Below, piece by piece: positions 22,767-35,736 of a stretch of DNA of 64,000 nucleotides (the first letter of the stretch is position 1; each line of letters starts with the position of its first letter). The position numbers and the translations under genes were made by a program. The DNA is from Antitrichia curtipendula (lineage: Eukaryota; Streptophyta; Bryopsida; Hypnales; Leucodontaceae), in NCBI GenBank assembly GCA_951230915.1, contig OX579633.1, forward strand, positions 6,484,145 to 6,548,144, written 5' to 3'. A model generated the notes under the pieces. The model ran no database searches, had not been told where the DNA came from, and saw only the letters and a program-made list of their open reading frames with translations.

Positions 22767-25700
22767 TCAAAAACCTGTGACTAGCTTGGTCCAACTGAGA
22801 GCTTCCTCCACAACAGTTTCGTCCACGAAAGGCCGTAATGTCCACATCATGTGGTAATTTTGTAGAAGCTCAGATGGCAAGTCTAGTCCAAGAGTACCCA
22901 CCACCCTTTCCTGTTTTGACCCAACCCTCAGTCTTACTAGATAATTTCTGAAATTGCAATACATCAGTTTGTTTCATCGACATAAGGTAGGAACACCCAT
23001 TTCCGTTGACCTGAATTCGTCCCTACCAAGAAAAATGAAATACTTAAAAGAAAAAAATGAAAAATGATATGATATCCAATTGCAAGGTACCTCCACCAGA
23101 TAGAACCCACCATTAGGTGACAATTTAACATCGAATATGGGATTAGCCCTCTCTAGATGAAAGCAATGGGCATCTCTATTTTGAAAATCCACGGAAAATC
23201 CAATTTAAGTTCAAAAAATATGTTTTCTTTTTTGAGATTTCTTATTTTTAGCCACTTTTATGAAAAAAGTAATATTTCCAACGTTCTTTCTCTCAGCGAA
23301 AAAGCTTATTGTGACACAAATGGGTGTTCCCACGCTCTGACGTCAAACAGCAAGGCTAAATATGTATAAGAACAGCTTCTGAATGGTCAAGAAACATCTA
23401 CATCTCTGGTACTCGGGTGACAATTCCTTAGAAAAATGCGAACTGGACGAGACCTGCATGGTGAAGTCTTGTTGTAGCATGCCATAGATAGCTGCCATAG
23501 TCGTCACATAGTCTGGTGTGAACAACTGCCGAACTTTAGTCTTTGGTGAGGTTACTTGTATGGAGAGCTGAACAATCAACGTAACCAATCATCAGTAACT
23601 AGTCCTTATTCTACTTCAAGTCACAAATTCCAAAGAAGACTCGTTCAAGGCAATGAGATAACATTCTTAAGCTGTTCGATGGGTGCACTCAACTTACTAA
23701 TTATCTGATAACATATAAAAACACAAGATGTTGTTTGAATACAACCAAAACGGATGAAAATGGTGTGCAACATGGTACTTCTGCTTGCTCCCAACTGTCA
23801 ATCTGGGGACTAATGTACGAGTGATTGATGTCCAGGGACTTCTTCTCCAGAATTCTTTGAATTTGAGATGTAAGAGGATGCATGCCAAAGAAAGAAGATG
23901 TAAGAGGATCAAAGCATGTTGGAACCCTAATCCTTCCTCGAATTGACAGAGGTGCTAGGAGCTTCTTTTAGGAATGTTATGGAGGATCAAGTTTGAAAGC
24001 GTGGATGGGTACGTACCTGTTCATCACATCCAGCTCTTTGCCCAGTATCGACTGTTTGAGGAAAATTCATTGATTGCCCATTATCAGCAGTTTGTGTATT
24101 TTCAGAAGTTCCAGCCGCTTCAGTCAAAACAATGTTACCCAACCGGGTGCTCAAATTCTCATGCATGATTCCATTTGCTTCATCCAGCAGTCTTTGAATC
24201 TCATCCGTGACTGCCCGTGCTGCATGATGAGAAAGGTCACAGAAGTAAACAAATGGTTTATGCAAGATCACATCTGCAACTTCATAGAACAAATTACTAA
24301 GAGATTCGTTCCTAGGTCAAATCCAGTCAAATCTACCTCAGAATATGACCATGCATTGGAATAAGAATGTTGCGTACCTTGCTGGACGTGGTTTTGGAGA
24401 TCCTTGAGTGCATTGTCCACTGTCGATTCTTCACAGAACAAGGAAGAACTGTGTAAATCAAACAACCTGAATAGGTTTGAGACACGCAAGTGCTGGAATA
24501 GAAAATTACAATGGAGGTGATCACTTACACTTGACAACCACCGCATGGTCGGTATGACTATGACGATACCCTGCCTCTTGATAAGCTTTCAGTCGCTCAC
24601 TAGGATTGCTGGCCAGTACTTGCGCCAACACGCTTGAGTTGTTGAGGGGTGATCTCTGAAACATTTCTGTATCACAACAATGAGCATTTCATCAATTGCT
24701 GTCAGTAGCAGCAGACGAATGAATCAACATAGCATTCAATAAGAAGGTCCTATGACACCTTGGAATTGGTCATTATGTCCAGAATCTTGCACAATCATGA
24801 TGCCACTCTCCCATTCTTTGTATAGGCACACGACAACAAGAAGATTGAGAGATGTAATAAAAATATGAAGCAAAGCATTAGGTCTATCTTGTCCGACATT
24901 AGTTTTGTAGTACACGTCGTGTTGAACTTGTCATGTGGCACGTTGTATTAGACATTTGTCTAGACATGTCTCTAGTGTATCAGACAACCCTCTTCGAATA
25001 TTCTCAAGTAACCTCGAATATTTGAGGATATTCTAGATGGTTGCATGCGAGTGCTTGTAGAACCAAGCAAGAACGACGCTTGGTTAGTGCAATATCTCAA
25101 CATCTGTAAATAGAAAGGTGCACTGCGTCACTGGCAAATGAATATTATGAAGTGAGTAGCAGAGTTCGGTTGCTAAGTTTGAAATTGACAAGTTTACTGG
25201 GGAGCAATAGCAAGACTTTTGATCAAGAATTGTGTTCAGTACCAAGCTCTTGTTGAAAGATCGTTAAGTTTTGGCCGCTTTGCTTTGCCATATCCTCCAG
25301 TGCCATCACCCTAGTTCCAAACAATTCAACATCCAGCAGAACTCATGAGAAAGCAGAAACAAGCAGCTAATTTCAAGTGTCACACATAGAAATGTATAAT
25401 TTTTATGTCTCTCTTCATATTATCCTCACTAATTCACAAAATTCAAAAACCTAACTCAGCAAACCTTGGCACAATCCTATATGACATAAGAAATTCATTC
25501 ATTGAAATGATAGGCCTCAACATGATACAATTGTAATGAACTCTTCATTCAACACCATAATTTTCAACGAATCATTGCCGAATCTCTCCCCTTGAGCAGA
25601 TCAACAGAAGCATGAAACTTAAGGAATGCAGACAAAACACAAACGGGTCGAATGCCGTACAACAACCCGAGAAGAACATTCTCTCCAGAGAACATACATT

Positions 25701-26077
25701 GGGTGCCTCCCCAGCAGCACTCCGTTCCAAGAATGCATAAAATAACTACAAATACTATGGACGCTTTAGGTTTTCTGACCTAATTGCGACACCGCTCTAA
25801 GGACCCTATTCATTTTTATTCTACCATCTTCGTGCCATCATACTCTGCGTCGCAATTCGGTTAGCGTCCCAATTACATCCTCCTACCTTATCATAACGTG
25901 AAGCAAGCCAATAGAATGCAATACGCGTCCACCGGAAAGAGGTAGGTGAGCACCTCACTTGTGAACTCAAGTGCAGAAATTACAAAAACCCATGCTGAAT
26001 CCAAATGTGCAGAGATGCGAAATCAGTTACCTGACCATGAACATCTGAAAGATGCGTGACACGTTGTTCATATCCAT
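22767..26077 (-). CDS. Unrecognised multi-exon plant gene
   Basis: Phase-consistent exons on the minus strand: 26031-26077, 25243-25310, 24531-24666, 24378-24466, 24017-24219, 23746-23844 and 23454-23567. They start at ATG 26077 (MDMNNVSRIFQMFMVRVMAL). Coding-like frames continue near 23130-23180 (ERANPIFDVKLSPNGG) and 22768-22955 (ERVVGTLGLDLPSELLQ), ending at TGA 22767. I could not join these last exons cleanly, so a small exon may be missing. The first 120 residues look helical (ALEDMAKQSGQNLTIFQQEL, then DNALKDLQNHVQQARAVTDE), suggesting a coiled-coil or helical-bundle protein. The linker near residues 150-180 is polar. I do not recognise the family. It lies head-to-head with the DsbA-like gene, start codons 473 bp apart, so the two may share a promoter region. 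Confidence 0.55.
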
Positions 26078-26549
26078 CGCCAGAGTGCTTGCGTGCTGCT
26101 TTTCTCACAGCAATCGACACATCGGAAGAAAAAGGAGAGACGTGAGAAATGCAGATCCAAAAGTGGTCGGGATCTAAGTCAGGTCATCAATAAAAATTTT
26201 TGTAACAGAAGCTCCCAAATCACTAGCACACGACACGAGGTGGCACTGAAACTTTGAAAAACTCTCTCTTCTTACCCCCCTCCCCACCTCGGTCTTCCTC
26301 GTGAGATCCGTCCAAAGATGGACGAAACGTGGACGATAATGTGCCAGTATGGACGAAAAATGCTCTGTCCCTGTCCCTCCTTGGGTTCTGTTGTTGGACA
26401 TCCCCCGCGACATGCCCGCCGTTTCTTCTCAATTCCCGTTTCTCTTGCCAAATTTCTCGAAGCACCTTGAAGCTCACAATCCAGCAACAGCGACTGTAGT
26501 ATAACATACTGAGAAACTCGCTGGAGTGTCATTTTGGAAGCTTACAATT

Positions 26550-28303
26550 ATGGCAATGATGCGAGCAAGTACTTCGACGTCTGTATGGGGCTACTCGCAG
26601 ATGTGTAATGCTGTTGTATTTGGGCTTTTGTTGTTGTTTTCAATCGTGTGCAGTAGCTGGGCTCAATTTGCAATTCCTGAGCGGTACGATGGATTCGTGT
26701 ACAAAGGTGGTGTTCCTGAGCCAGAAGAAAAGATTGTATGGGAAGTGTTTATCGACCCCCTGTGCGTGCATTGCAAGGAAGGGTGGCCGGCTGTGATTCA
26801 AGTGGCGGAGCGCTATGGCGAATCTCTCAACGTCATTGTGCATCTCTTCCCTGCTCCGTAAGATTGGCCATGTCTGACTTCGTTTTCGCCTGTGATTGTC
26901 AATGCTCTCTTCATAACCACCTTTTTCTGTGAAGGTGGCATGGTTTTAACTCATGATTTTGTCGTTCTTTTGTGTTTTGGTGTCTTTCATTTGAGACAAT
27001 TGCATAACATTCTTGAATAGGAGGCAGGGGTCCTTCCACATTGTCACTGTAAGATGAAGAATTAGTTTTACCGTCTCCCACAATGCATGGACAAGCTTGC
27101 ATTCAAGATTATCTTCAGTGAAATGAAAGGAGCCTTGATTCATAGGAAGCTAAGGGTTCCCTGCCTTGCAGTTCAAGAACGTTATGCGATGGAGCATGAT
27201 TGAACAAGGTCTAGCCAAGGGATCCCACCATTGAGGTTGTGTCCAGTAATAAGGTGAAATTGCAGCCGCATTATGGATATAACAACTACCCTCGCAGCTT
27301 CTGGACTCGGCATGTCAATTCTCGAAACAAGACTTTCCTTGCCCAGTCCATTACTGTTTGAAAAAATTCTTGGTTTCTTTCTTTCAATGTTCAGATGGAG
27401 CAATTGCAAGGAGATAGTGAAGTGATTGTGATTCTCGTGTGTCCCCAGGTTTCATCATAATTCTTTCTTCGCATCCAGGGCGCTGCACATTGCACAAATG
27501 ACCAACGCTTCTCTTGTGTATCCTCTCTTGGAGCTCATATTCGGGAACCAGGTATAATCATTTGGATTGTTGCTTCAGATTTCATTCTTCCCCCTTGGTT
27601 ATGATCTGCATTGTAATTAATTCCTAGCTTAAGATCGACAGTGAGATTTTGCTGGGGTTTGGTGCCCATATCCCTATATTTTTGGTTCACACGCAATTTC
27701 TTCTCAGTTGTTCAAGAATACCAGTGTCCATGACTTGCAGGAGACTTTCTCCAACCCCAATACCCAAAATGAAACCCCCGCTCATGTTGTGAGCTGGTTG
27801 GTTTCTTTAGCAAGTGACCTTGGGATATCTCCAAACTTATTTGAAGATGGCTTCAAGAACATCGCTACCGACCAAGCCACTCGCATCTCTTTCAAGGCAA
27901 GAAAATTTCATGGAATGTATTAAATCCCAATTACATACTGACTTTGAAGTAAGCTTTTGATTCTTGTCATTGACACTAGAGCAAGTCCACCGAGCCTTTG
28001 TTTCCTTCGTTTTCCTACGATTGTAACAAAGGTGTAATAGATTGCATCTCTGGTGTACCACGTCAAAAAACCAAGGAAATGCAGGCAGGACATACATAAA
28101 ACTCTGATTTCCAGATTTTGCTCTCGTGTGACTAAGCTGCGACATGATTTAAGTGTGCTTGTGAATTGTTGTAGTATGGATGCTCCAGAGGACTGGTTGG
28201 CACACCCACCTATCTAATCAATGGAGTGAAAGTCGAAGAAGCCAATAACGGTTGGACTGGGGGAGACTGGGCCAAGATTTTGGATCCCATGATGAAACCT
28301 TAA
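26550..28303 (+). CDS. DsbA/thioredoxin-fold protein with signal peptide
   Basis: Four exons, 26550-26857, 27449-27551, 27708-27896 and 28175-28303, encode 242 residues with all phases consistent. The ATG at 26550 gives a hydrophobic signal peptide (VVFGLLLLFSIVCSSWAQ, about residues 21-38). The mature part opens like a plant thioredoxin-superfamily DsbA-type domain: VWEVFIDPLCVHCKEGWPAV with a CVHC redox motif. It continues with RALHIAQMTNASLVYPLLEL, a helical insertion (LFKNTSVHDLQETF..), and the cis-proline loop region YGCSRGLVGTPTYLINGV. The likely role is thiol-disulfide or related redox chemistry in the secretory pathway; many plant relatives lack the second cysteine, whereas this one has both. 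The third intron appears to start with GC (AAG|GCAAGA). It converges with SKIP35. Confidence 0.8.
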
Positions 28304-29219
28304 CCGGGCTTCAGCATGAAACTGCACTCATTGCAAAGCTAAATGTAACTCGACAATGACGCTATCTCAACTTAGAGCAAGCGTCGGTCTTTTTAGGAAA
28401 AAGTAGCAGGTGCCCATTTTAATCTCCAAATGTACAGTTGAGTCATCTTTCCTATGACACAAATTTCATGGAATTAGGGGCAAGAAGACTTCAAACTGTC
28501 AAAATACATTAACTCATTGTATTGACGTTGTATTTCATTATATGAAGACACAAACTTTGAGACATCCACATGCAAGCCAAGTTGTATGAACATCTGAGCT
28601 GGAGTGCTTTATATCATGGTTCCTTGTATGCAGAATAGTTACAAACAAGTACAGCATCATCTGCGTCTAGAAATACTACCTTCTTCCTAAAAGGACTGGG
28701 ACACAACCCACCTTCATCGCCAATCCCCTATTCTCGTTGAAATCGTTCTGCTTTGGGGACATTTTGGAACACCTTCACGGAGAAAGGTAACCATCTGTTT
28801 AAACAATCTCCAAGGCAATACAAACAACATCCACAACAGAATTTCAAGCTGTACAAACGTAAATGCCGCTTCATTGGACTCCATGTCCAGTCGGTGGAGA
28901 ACTTGTCAAACTAGTCTCCCAACAATACATAACCATAGTATTGAATCAAGGCTTGATCCAGTTGACAACGAACAGAATGACCATGAGCACCATCATCATC
29001 ATCATCAATATCGCCCTCTAAGGAATGCCAGTCAACTTTATTTGCTGAAGCGTGACCCATGATATTCCCTGTACTTTCCATGACAACCAGCTTTATCAAC
29101 TGAGCTGTCCAAAGAACACAAGCATTGGTGGTGCTTTTCTTAAAGGCTCTAATTACAGGCACCGAGTGTTGGATACGAATCACAAATGCGAAAATTATCA
29201 TTGTAGAACTGTTTGCTCT
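28304..29219. other. Intergenic region between convergent genes
   Basis: Probably the 3' untranslated regions of the DsbA-like gene and SKIP35. It contains a short CAT-type trinucleotide run near 28990. No other gene is apparent. Confidence 0.5.
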
Positions 29220-32200
29220 TCACTTGCCTTCAGAAGCTAGTACGAACCCCGGCAATCGAGACTCCAGGACGGAGATAAGCTCGTGTTTATTGAACTTCAA
29301 AAAGAGCTCCTCTGTTGAACATCGACCACCTTGATTGAGCCTCAGCGCTGCTTCCACAAGCTGCCCTCTCAGCCACTGCGATAGCACCATCCCACTGGAC
29401 GCCAGACACTCTTTGTAGAGCGGAAGATAAGCCACCGTGACTTGCAATTGCAGAGGAAGCTCCTGCAAATGAAGAGGCGAGGAGCCCCGCTTTAGAGCAC
29501 GCATGACATTCAGGTGATGAGCCTCCCCTAATGAACGTCCCCTTAAAAAAGCCTCCTCAGACCACTCCTCCAGTAAAAATGTCCGTAGCTCCGAAGTGAT
29601 GGCCTCATCCTCAGATTTGGCGATAGTGTCCGCTATCCTGTACGTTGCCTCCGAGTTGCTCAAAAAGTCAGCTTGCAACAGAAAAGCTATGCCCTTCAAG
29701 GATCCACCCGAGCGTTCACCTGCTGCCTGTGCTTCAAGCAAGTTAAGAGCTCAGAACATGACCTCAACTTAGAATACAATAGGAACATGAGAAGCAATCA
29801 ACAGTCATGATATAAATGGAAGGGATTCCATTGGACCAAGAAGCCCAAATTGGATCTCATGGCTATTTTGGCAGTTTTGAGTAGGGACTTTCATTTGTCC
29901 AATTTTCTTTAAACTTTGGCAAACTCATATGCAATGTTATTTTCTGATTCTGGTGAAATAGCACTTGGTCCCATCTGAATTATTGATTCTTCACAAATAT
30001 GATCAATCGAATTGGTCATTTTAAAACCACAAATCATTGGGTATATTAGGGGTTAATTGTAGAAATACCTTCAGAATCTCGGCGCTAAGAGTCTGCAAGA
30101 CATGATGAGGAACATGACTTAGGAGAAAGGCAGCAACTTCTACACGGCTACTAGAAGCTGCTGCAGTAAGCGCCAGACATAGCTCCATATCTTTACAACC
30201 CCTTTCTACAAACCATTGAACAACCTGTCACACAATAGATCATATGTACACTGTTAATACTGTAAAATGTCAAAACAAAGGAAATGCGAGGCAATCAAGA
30301 ATCAAACAATAAAAATAAAGGAATCTTTCTACACGTCCACTACCCTTCAACTAAAGTATGAAAGAGACACAATTGTTCTTAAACTTCTATTCTCAAACGC
30401 GGTTCAATGCATAAAATCAAGACGAATAGATTGACGGATCTAACCTCCATGCAACCCCGTTCAGCAGCTCTCATTAGAGGCCCCAGAAAAGAATCGGCTT
30501 TGCCATCCTCAACTAGGCACTCCATAGTGCCAATTTTACAGTAGTGGGAGGCAAATCCCAGTGCTAAATCCACATCTAACTCCACACCATTCCTTATTGC
30601 AATCTGCAAATACCAAACTCTCTGTCAGCGTCCATATCCAGCACAAGCTATATCATTGACGCTGAATTGCATTCACAGCTCCGATAAAATGATAAGACAT
30701 CAGCCTTTGGTTGTTTCAGCATAATTTGTGTGGAAAAAAAAAGTCTGAAAAATGCTGATTACTACCAACCTGAAATCAACTAACCAAATAACGCATCAGA
30801 CGTGACCACCATTCTGCTTTCAACTTGGTGATGATGAAAAACAAGTAATGTAGCATGTTTTCACTTTGCATACAGTATACTAAGTAACTCCTCTTCGCAG
30901 TTTAGAAAATTAGGGAACATATAAAAACAAAAGCAGAAGAGCTATAGGAAGAATAAAGTCACCACGAAAAAGCCAAGGGACACTGACGGAAAATACAGCA
31001 CGGGAAATATTATCAACTTAACAAAAACGAGATTGATCACATGAGAACAACAAAAGTACATTGCATTACCTGGAGCAATATTCGTACAAGCTCTGTACTT
31101 CCAAACCTGGCAGCTTCCAGAAAACACTGATTAACATTATCTGCACCTCCCTCAACCAAAAGTCCTAGCAGCCCTTGCATAGCACTTGCTGCTATGCCAG
31201 TTGCCCATCCAGGATCAATAGCGCTGGAGAACAGAGTGAGTGGAAAACAAGCTGCATCAAATGCTTCTGTATAGTCTTTTTTAGTCAGCCGAGAACCAGC
31301 AAGTTCCAGAAATCTCTTGAAAGCCAGAAGCTGAAGCCGTGACTCTACAGCCGAGCTATGTATAATAGCCATGCTTATATCACCGGGATGTGCTCCTTTC
31401 CCACGTGAATGTGAACCAATGCATTTCAAAGCCCATTCAGTGAATCTCTGAACTTTAGCTGCGGCTTCAGCCTTCAGAATCTCATCACCATTACATTCCT
31501 GCAGTCTTTCTCTTAACCTGTCAAAAACCAAGATTCGATTACTTGTGCACCCCAAGAAGGTAAAACTGACGTTGAGCTATGGCATTTCTAATAAGCCTAC
31601 TGCTAAGTAAAAATCACGTGGACAAAAGCTACTGGAAATCCTACCTTTGTGCCATTACAGTAACAGTGTCTGCCAGGCTCATAGTCCGTGATCGGCACGC
31701 TGATACGCAAGAAGCTAAGAAAGAAGTGCGAAGAGCTGCTCGAGTGAAGTCGTGGGCCCCAGCAAGAATTAACCTCTCAATTAACCGGGTAGCAGCCTCC
31801 AATTCCTGTGTTGTGCTGGAAATAAATCACAAATGGCTCTGCTTACTTCCTTCATCTGGACCATGCAATCTCTTACTCCTAAGAATATTCTATCTCAAAT
31901 CACTCACAACTGGAACCTACAACAAAACTAATAACAGAAGCAATCAAGCACAGCAGGATATAATTGAAAAGCCCACTAACTTAAAGTGCTTCAAAGCATA
32001 GTTTCACATCTCTAAGACAAAGAATCGATAGTTTCCAATGACCTTCACAACCCTCAATTACGTCATCTCTCAGTAAAAAAATAAACCAACCAATGACCTA
32101 GTTGCAACCTTTACTATGAAGCATAAAAAAAAAAAAGTCAGATCGAGACTTTAAATGATACATGTCTACACAATGTGAAGCTCACCTTAAAAACCATATG

Positions 32201-32892
32201 GAGTCTAGGGCGATACACAAGCCATCGTTTAGCCTTTGCGGGTCTGCCAGAGGTATCAGACTCTCAGCTACAGCCCAATCGTGTACACTAACTGCCATTT
32301 GAAAAGACCTGCCCAACTCCACATGGTCTTTCCTTATGCTCGTGACCTCGTCCTCTCCCATCGTCATCCGGGAGCAATTCAGGTTGATCCTTCCACTGGC
32401 TTCCACTTCACGACCCCCACTCCCCTCAAAACACACAGCTATTTGGCTGCATACTTCTGCACACATACAAAAACAAAATTTTGATTAGACATGAATTGTT
32501 GAGATTCAAAGTCCAAATCGAAACAAACACACAGTAGAATGTTTCGTAAACATACGTATATGCATGTAACTTTCCAGTTGGCGTAGATATTCAACATCAT
32601 ATCCAAATTGGAACAAACACACTGTAAAATGGATTTTACACACAAATAAAGTATGGAATAAGACCATAATCACGAGTGTCCGAGAGAAGGGTTATTGCGT
32701 ACCATCGCTGCTGCTGCTGCTGCTGTCCGAAGGATTGTCAATTCGTTCCCGACCGCTAGTACTGGCTGTGCATTCCTCGGAGTGCACGTGGTTCACATTC
32801 TGCCGACCTCCACAAACACCCAAATCACATTCAAATGAATGGCGCACCAGCACTTCATCCTCTTCCATGGGTGTCACCTCCACCTCCTCCAT
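29220..32892 (-). CDS. SKIP35: Ankyrin-repeat protein SKIP35 (SKP1-interacting)
   Basis: Seven exons on the minus strand (32703-32892, 32186-32456, 31645-31815, 31070-31517, 30445-30603, 30069-30224, 29220-29726) join in phase to 633 residues. Stretches characteristic of SKIP35 are easy to see: RLILAGAHDFTRAALRTSFL, ECNGDEILKAEAAAKVQRFT, GLLVEGGADNVNQCFLEAAR, FASHYCKIGTMECLVEDG, GPLMRAAERGCMEV and RSGGSLKGIAFLLQADFL. The middle and C-terminal thirds hold degenerate ankyrin-like helix pairs. The N-terminus is acidic with a serine run (residues 55-62). In Arabidopsis the protein was named as a partner of the SCF subunit SKP1/ASK1, so a link to ubiquitin ligase function is expected, though it has no F-box that I can see. 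A 2.5-copy tandem repeat lies 1.0-1.9 kb upstream of its start. Confidence 0.9.
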
Positions 32893-33889
32893 CCCCTCTC
32901 TCCAGATTCTTCTGCAGCAGCGTCAGGGCACCATCATCATCAACAACATCACAATCTCCATTATGTCTTCATTTTGAGCTTCGTCATTATCCTTCCGAAG
33001 AGTCATACGTGGATGCTTTCTCAGTAAAGTAAATGCTCCAATTCCACCTGGCACCTTAAACCATACATCTGTAATTTCATTCAATGCCATTCACCCGAAG
33101 AAATTGCCACAAGATAAGATTTTAGCCTGCCACTTCGACTCTATCCTTCTCATGCGGTTATAAGAAGGTTTTAATAAGCATAGTCCAGTGCATGTTTTTT
33201 GGAAAGACACCATAGTGGCTTTGAAATTTCATAGCTAATTCAACAGCACTCCAAAAATTGAGAAGCTACACGCTTGGGGTTCCATTTGCTCTTTGCAACA
33301 ACCAAATAATTTCGAAGTTATTCTCACCACGGGACAGAGCCTTGTTTGCGGAACTTACCTTACTGAATGGTGCATTAGCATCAAATCATCGATTAGGGAT
33401 ACAAGCTTGATGCTGTTGTGTAGGAACTTTTAAGGGTCCATTCGTTCAAGAATCACTCAAGAATCCGGCGATGCAAGTGCCGAAGCCCTTCAAGTAGATA
33501 CCAAAACTCTGAAACAGTAGGAATTTAAATTGCTGAACGCATTCAGACCACACTCTTCTTCTTAAGGTAGGTTTATCGGTAGGTTGTTATCCTTCGATGA
33601 TTCAATATACTTTGCTGACCTTAAGCGTAAAGGAGCTCGACTTCTCGAGGTGCGTGCATCGTGACAGCTCTTCGTCCAAAGGGACCTAGACCACACGCAA
33701 GGCACGCGTCAATTCACAGAAAGTAACCTAAAAGTGCACATAACAAGAATGATCACGCAACCACGATCAGGAACTTGAAAAACAATCAGAGCTAGAACAA
33801 ACACTAGCTGGCACACGCCAATGCACCTCTGCTCTACAACTGAACGAAAAAGAAGGGGAATCGAAAGATAACTACATCAAAGGCATTCA
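32893..33889. other. Upstream flank of SKIP35
   Basis: No gene recognised. It should hold the SKIP35 promoter and 5' leader, but no clear TATA box stands out. Confidence 0.4.
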
Positions 33890-34780
33890 AGCGACAGCTA
33901 GAGCGGATGTAATTAAGCACATGAATTCCTACGACCGAGCTAGAAGAGACAAAATTCAGCGAGCGCCGCACAATCAGCCCTAAGAATTTGCTTCAATGCA
34001 ACCATAATTGCCCTAGAAACAGCACCCGAACGGGAGAAACCAAAAGAACTGCAACAAAATCGCACTAATTCGTGGACGGACCACACATGGTATTCTAGCG
34101 ACGATTAGAGCGGATGCAAGTAAGCTCATAAATTCCTACAACAGATCTCGAAGAGCCGAAAATCAGCAAGCTCCGCAGTATCAGACCTAAGAATTAGCTT
34201 CAATGCAACCAAAATTGTCAGTACCCGAATGGAAGAAAACAAACGAAACTGCAACAAAATCGCTACTGAATTGTAGCATCCACAACCTAACTCCGAAATC
34301 AAGCTGAAATTGGACGCAACAGACTAGACTGACAGCAAATCATTGAACAAGCGATTGATCATGCAATTCAACATGATCCTGTATCTCTCACGAATCTGTA
34401 CGAATAGGGTTGCTAACGGACACATGGTATTCTAGAGATGATTGGAGCGGATGCAAGTAAGCGCATCAATTCCTACGACCGAGCTCGAAAAGACGAAATT
34501 CAGCAACCTCCGCACAATCAGACCTAAGAATTAGCTTCAATGCAACCAAAATTGCCAGCACCAGAATGGAAGAAAACAAAAGAACAGCAACAAAATCGCT
34601 ACTGAATCTCACACCAATTGCAACATCCACAAGCTAACTGAGAAATCAAGCTGCAATTCTAAGCAGAATACTAGACTGACAGCAGATGATTGACCAAGCG
34701 ATTGAAGAAGCGATTGATCATGCAATTGATCATGATCCTGAGTGTCTTACAAATCTGTCTGAATAGGGTTGCTACATGGT
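33890..34780. repeat. Long tandem repeat, about 2.5 units of ~340 bp
   Basis: Three successive blocks start at about 33895, 34100 and 34440 and share GAGCGGATGCAAGTAAGC, ATTCCTACGACCGAGCTCGA, ATCAGACCTAAGAATTAGC and TTCAATGCAACCAAAATTG. Units two and three also share the later part (around 'gcaattgatcatgatcctg' and 'gaatagggttgct'). The first unit is shortened to about 207 bp. The repeat lies in the upstream region of SKIP35 and is non-coding. Confidence 0.8.
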
Positions 34781-35736
34781 GGACGGAGCGTCCATGGCGA
34801 TGGATGGTTAACGAGTTTTGCGAGAGGTTGACGAGGGACTGAGCAAGAGCAAGAGAGCGATGGAGCGCTGCAAGTGGGAATCGTCGCGCTTGTCACAAAA
34901 ATGGATCGACTCTCTCAAATAGACAACAACAGCAAGTTACATACCTAACTGGCGAATTGCAATTGCACGCACCCTTTGAGGACTGAGAGCTTGGACCCCA
35001 TCCGTCTTCACAGCAAATGCGCATGCGCATCCGCATCCCAAGTGGGCATCCTTGCGTCTGAGTTGCCGTTTGCAAAAATGAAACCAAAAAGTAAAAAGTA
35101 TAAAAAGTTAAAGTAGGCTAGTGAACTTTGTGGATTCATAAGAAAAATGAACGTTTGGCTCACAAAGATGAGCTGAATTTGAACAAGTAATAATAAGGGA
35201 GGATCATCCAATTTTAAGTATGTTTTCAAAATTGAGTCTTTGAAAACCCACAAAGAAAATGTAGATGTTTGTTGCACTCTCTTCAAGGTGTGAACATTGA
35301 AAATAGGTAACAATTTCAGAAAATCTATCAATTCAAATTTGACCTTGTATAACTTTTGCATATAACAATCAAAACATTGTTCATGGATTTCTTCCAATTT
35401 TATTGTAAAGTCGTCTTTATATAATTAAAAATTGAGGGCTTTTTAACATTCAATGATGTATGTCAAATAATTTTGTTAGGTCTAAGGTGATCCTACTTAG
35501 ATTGAAAGCTTAAAGTACATGGATTTATTGACTTTTAACCAAAAGGGAAGAGATTGTGCAATGTTAAAAGCTTACCTTGACAAAGTTTGCATAAGTTTTT
35601 TCCTTTAGCAAAAGTAAAACCCAAATAATAAAAAGTTAGCTAAAGAACCTTTTGAATTGTGAACAAACATAGAAAAGAATTTGTGAGTTGTAAAGTTGAA
35701 CACAATTTGAACATGTGATAGATTGTAAAGTACAAT
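34781..35736. other. No recognisable gene
   Basis: Sequence becomes AT-rich towards the right; short frames only. Confidence 0.4.
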
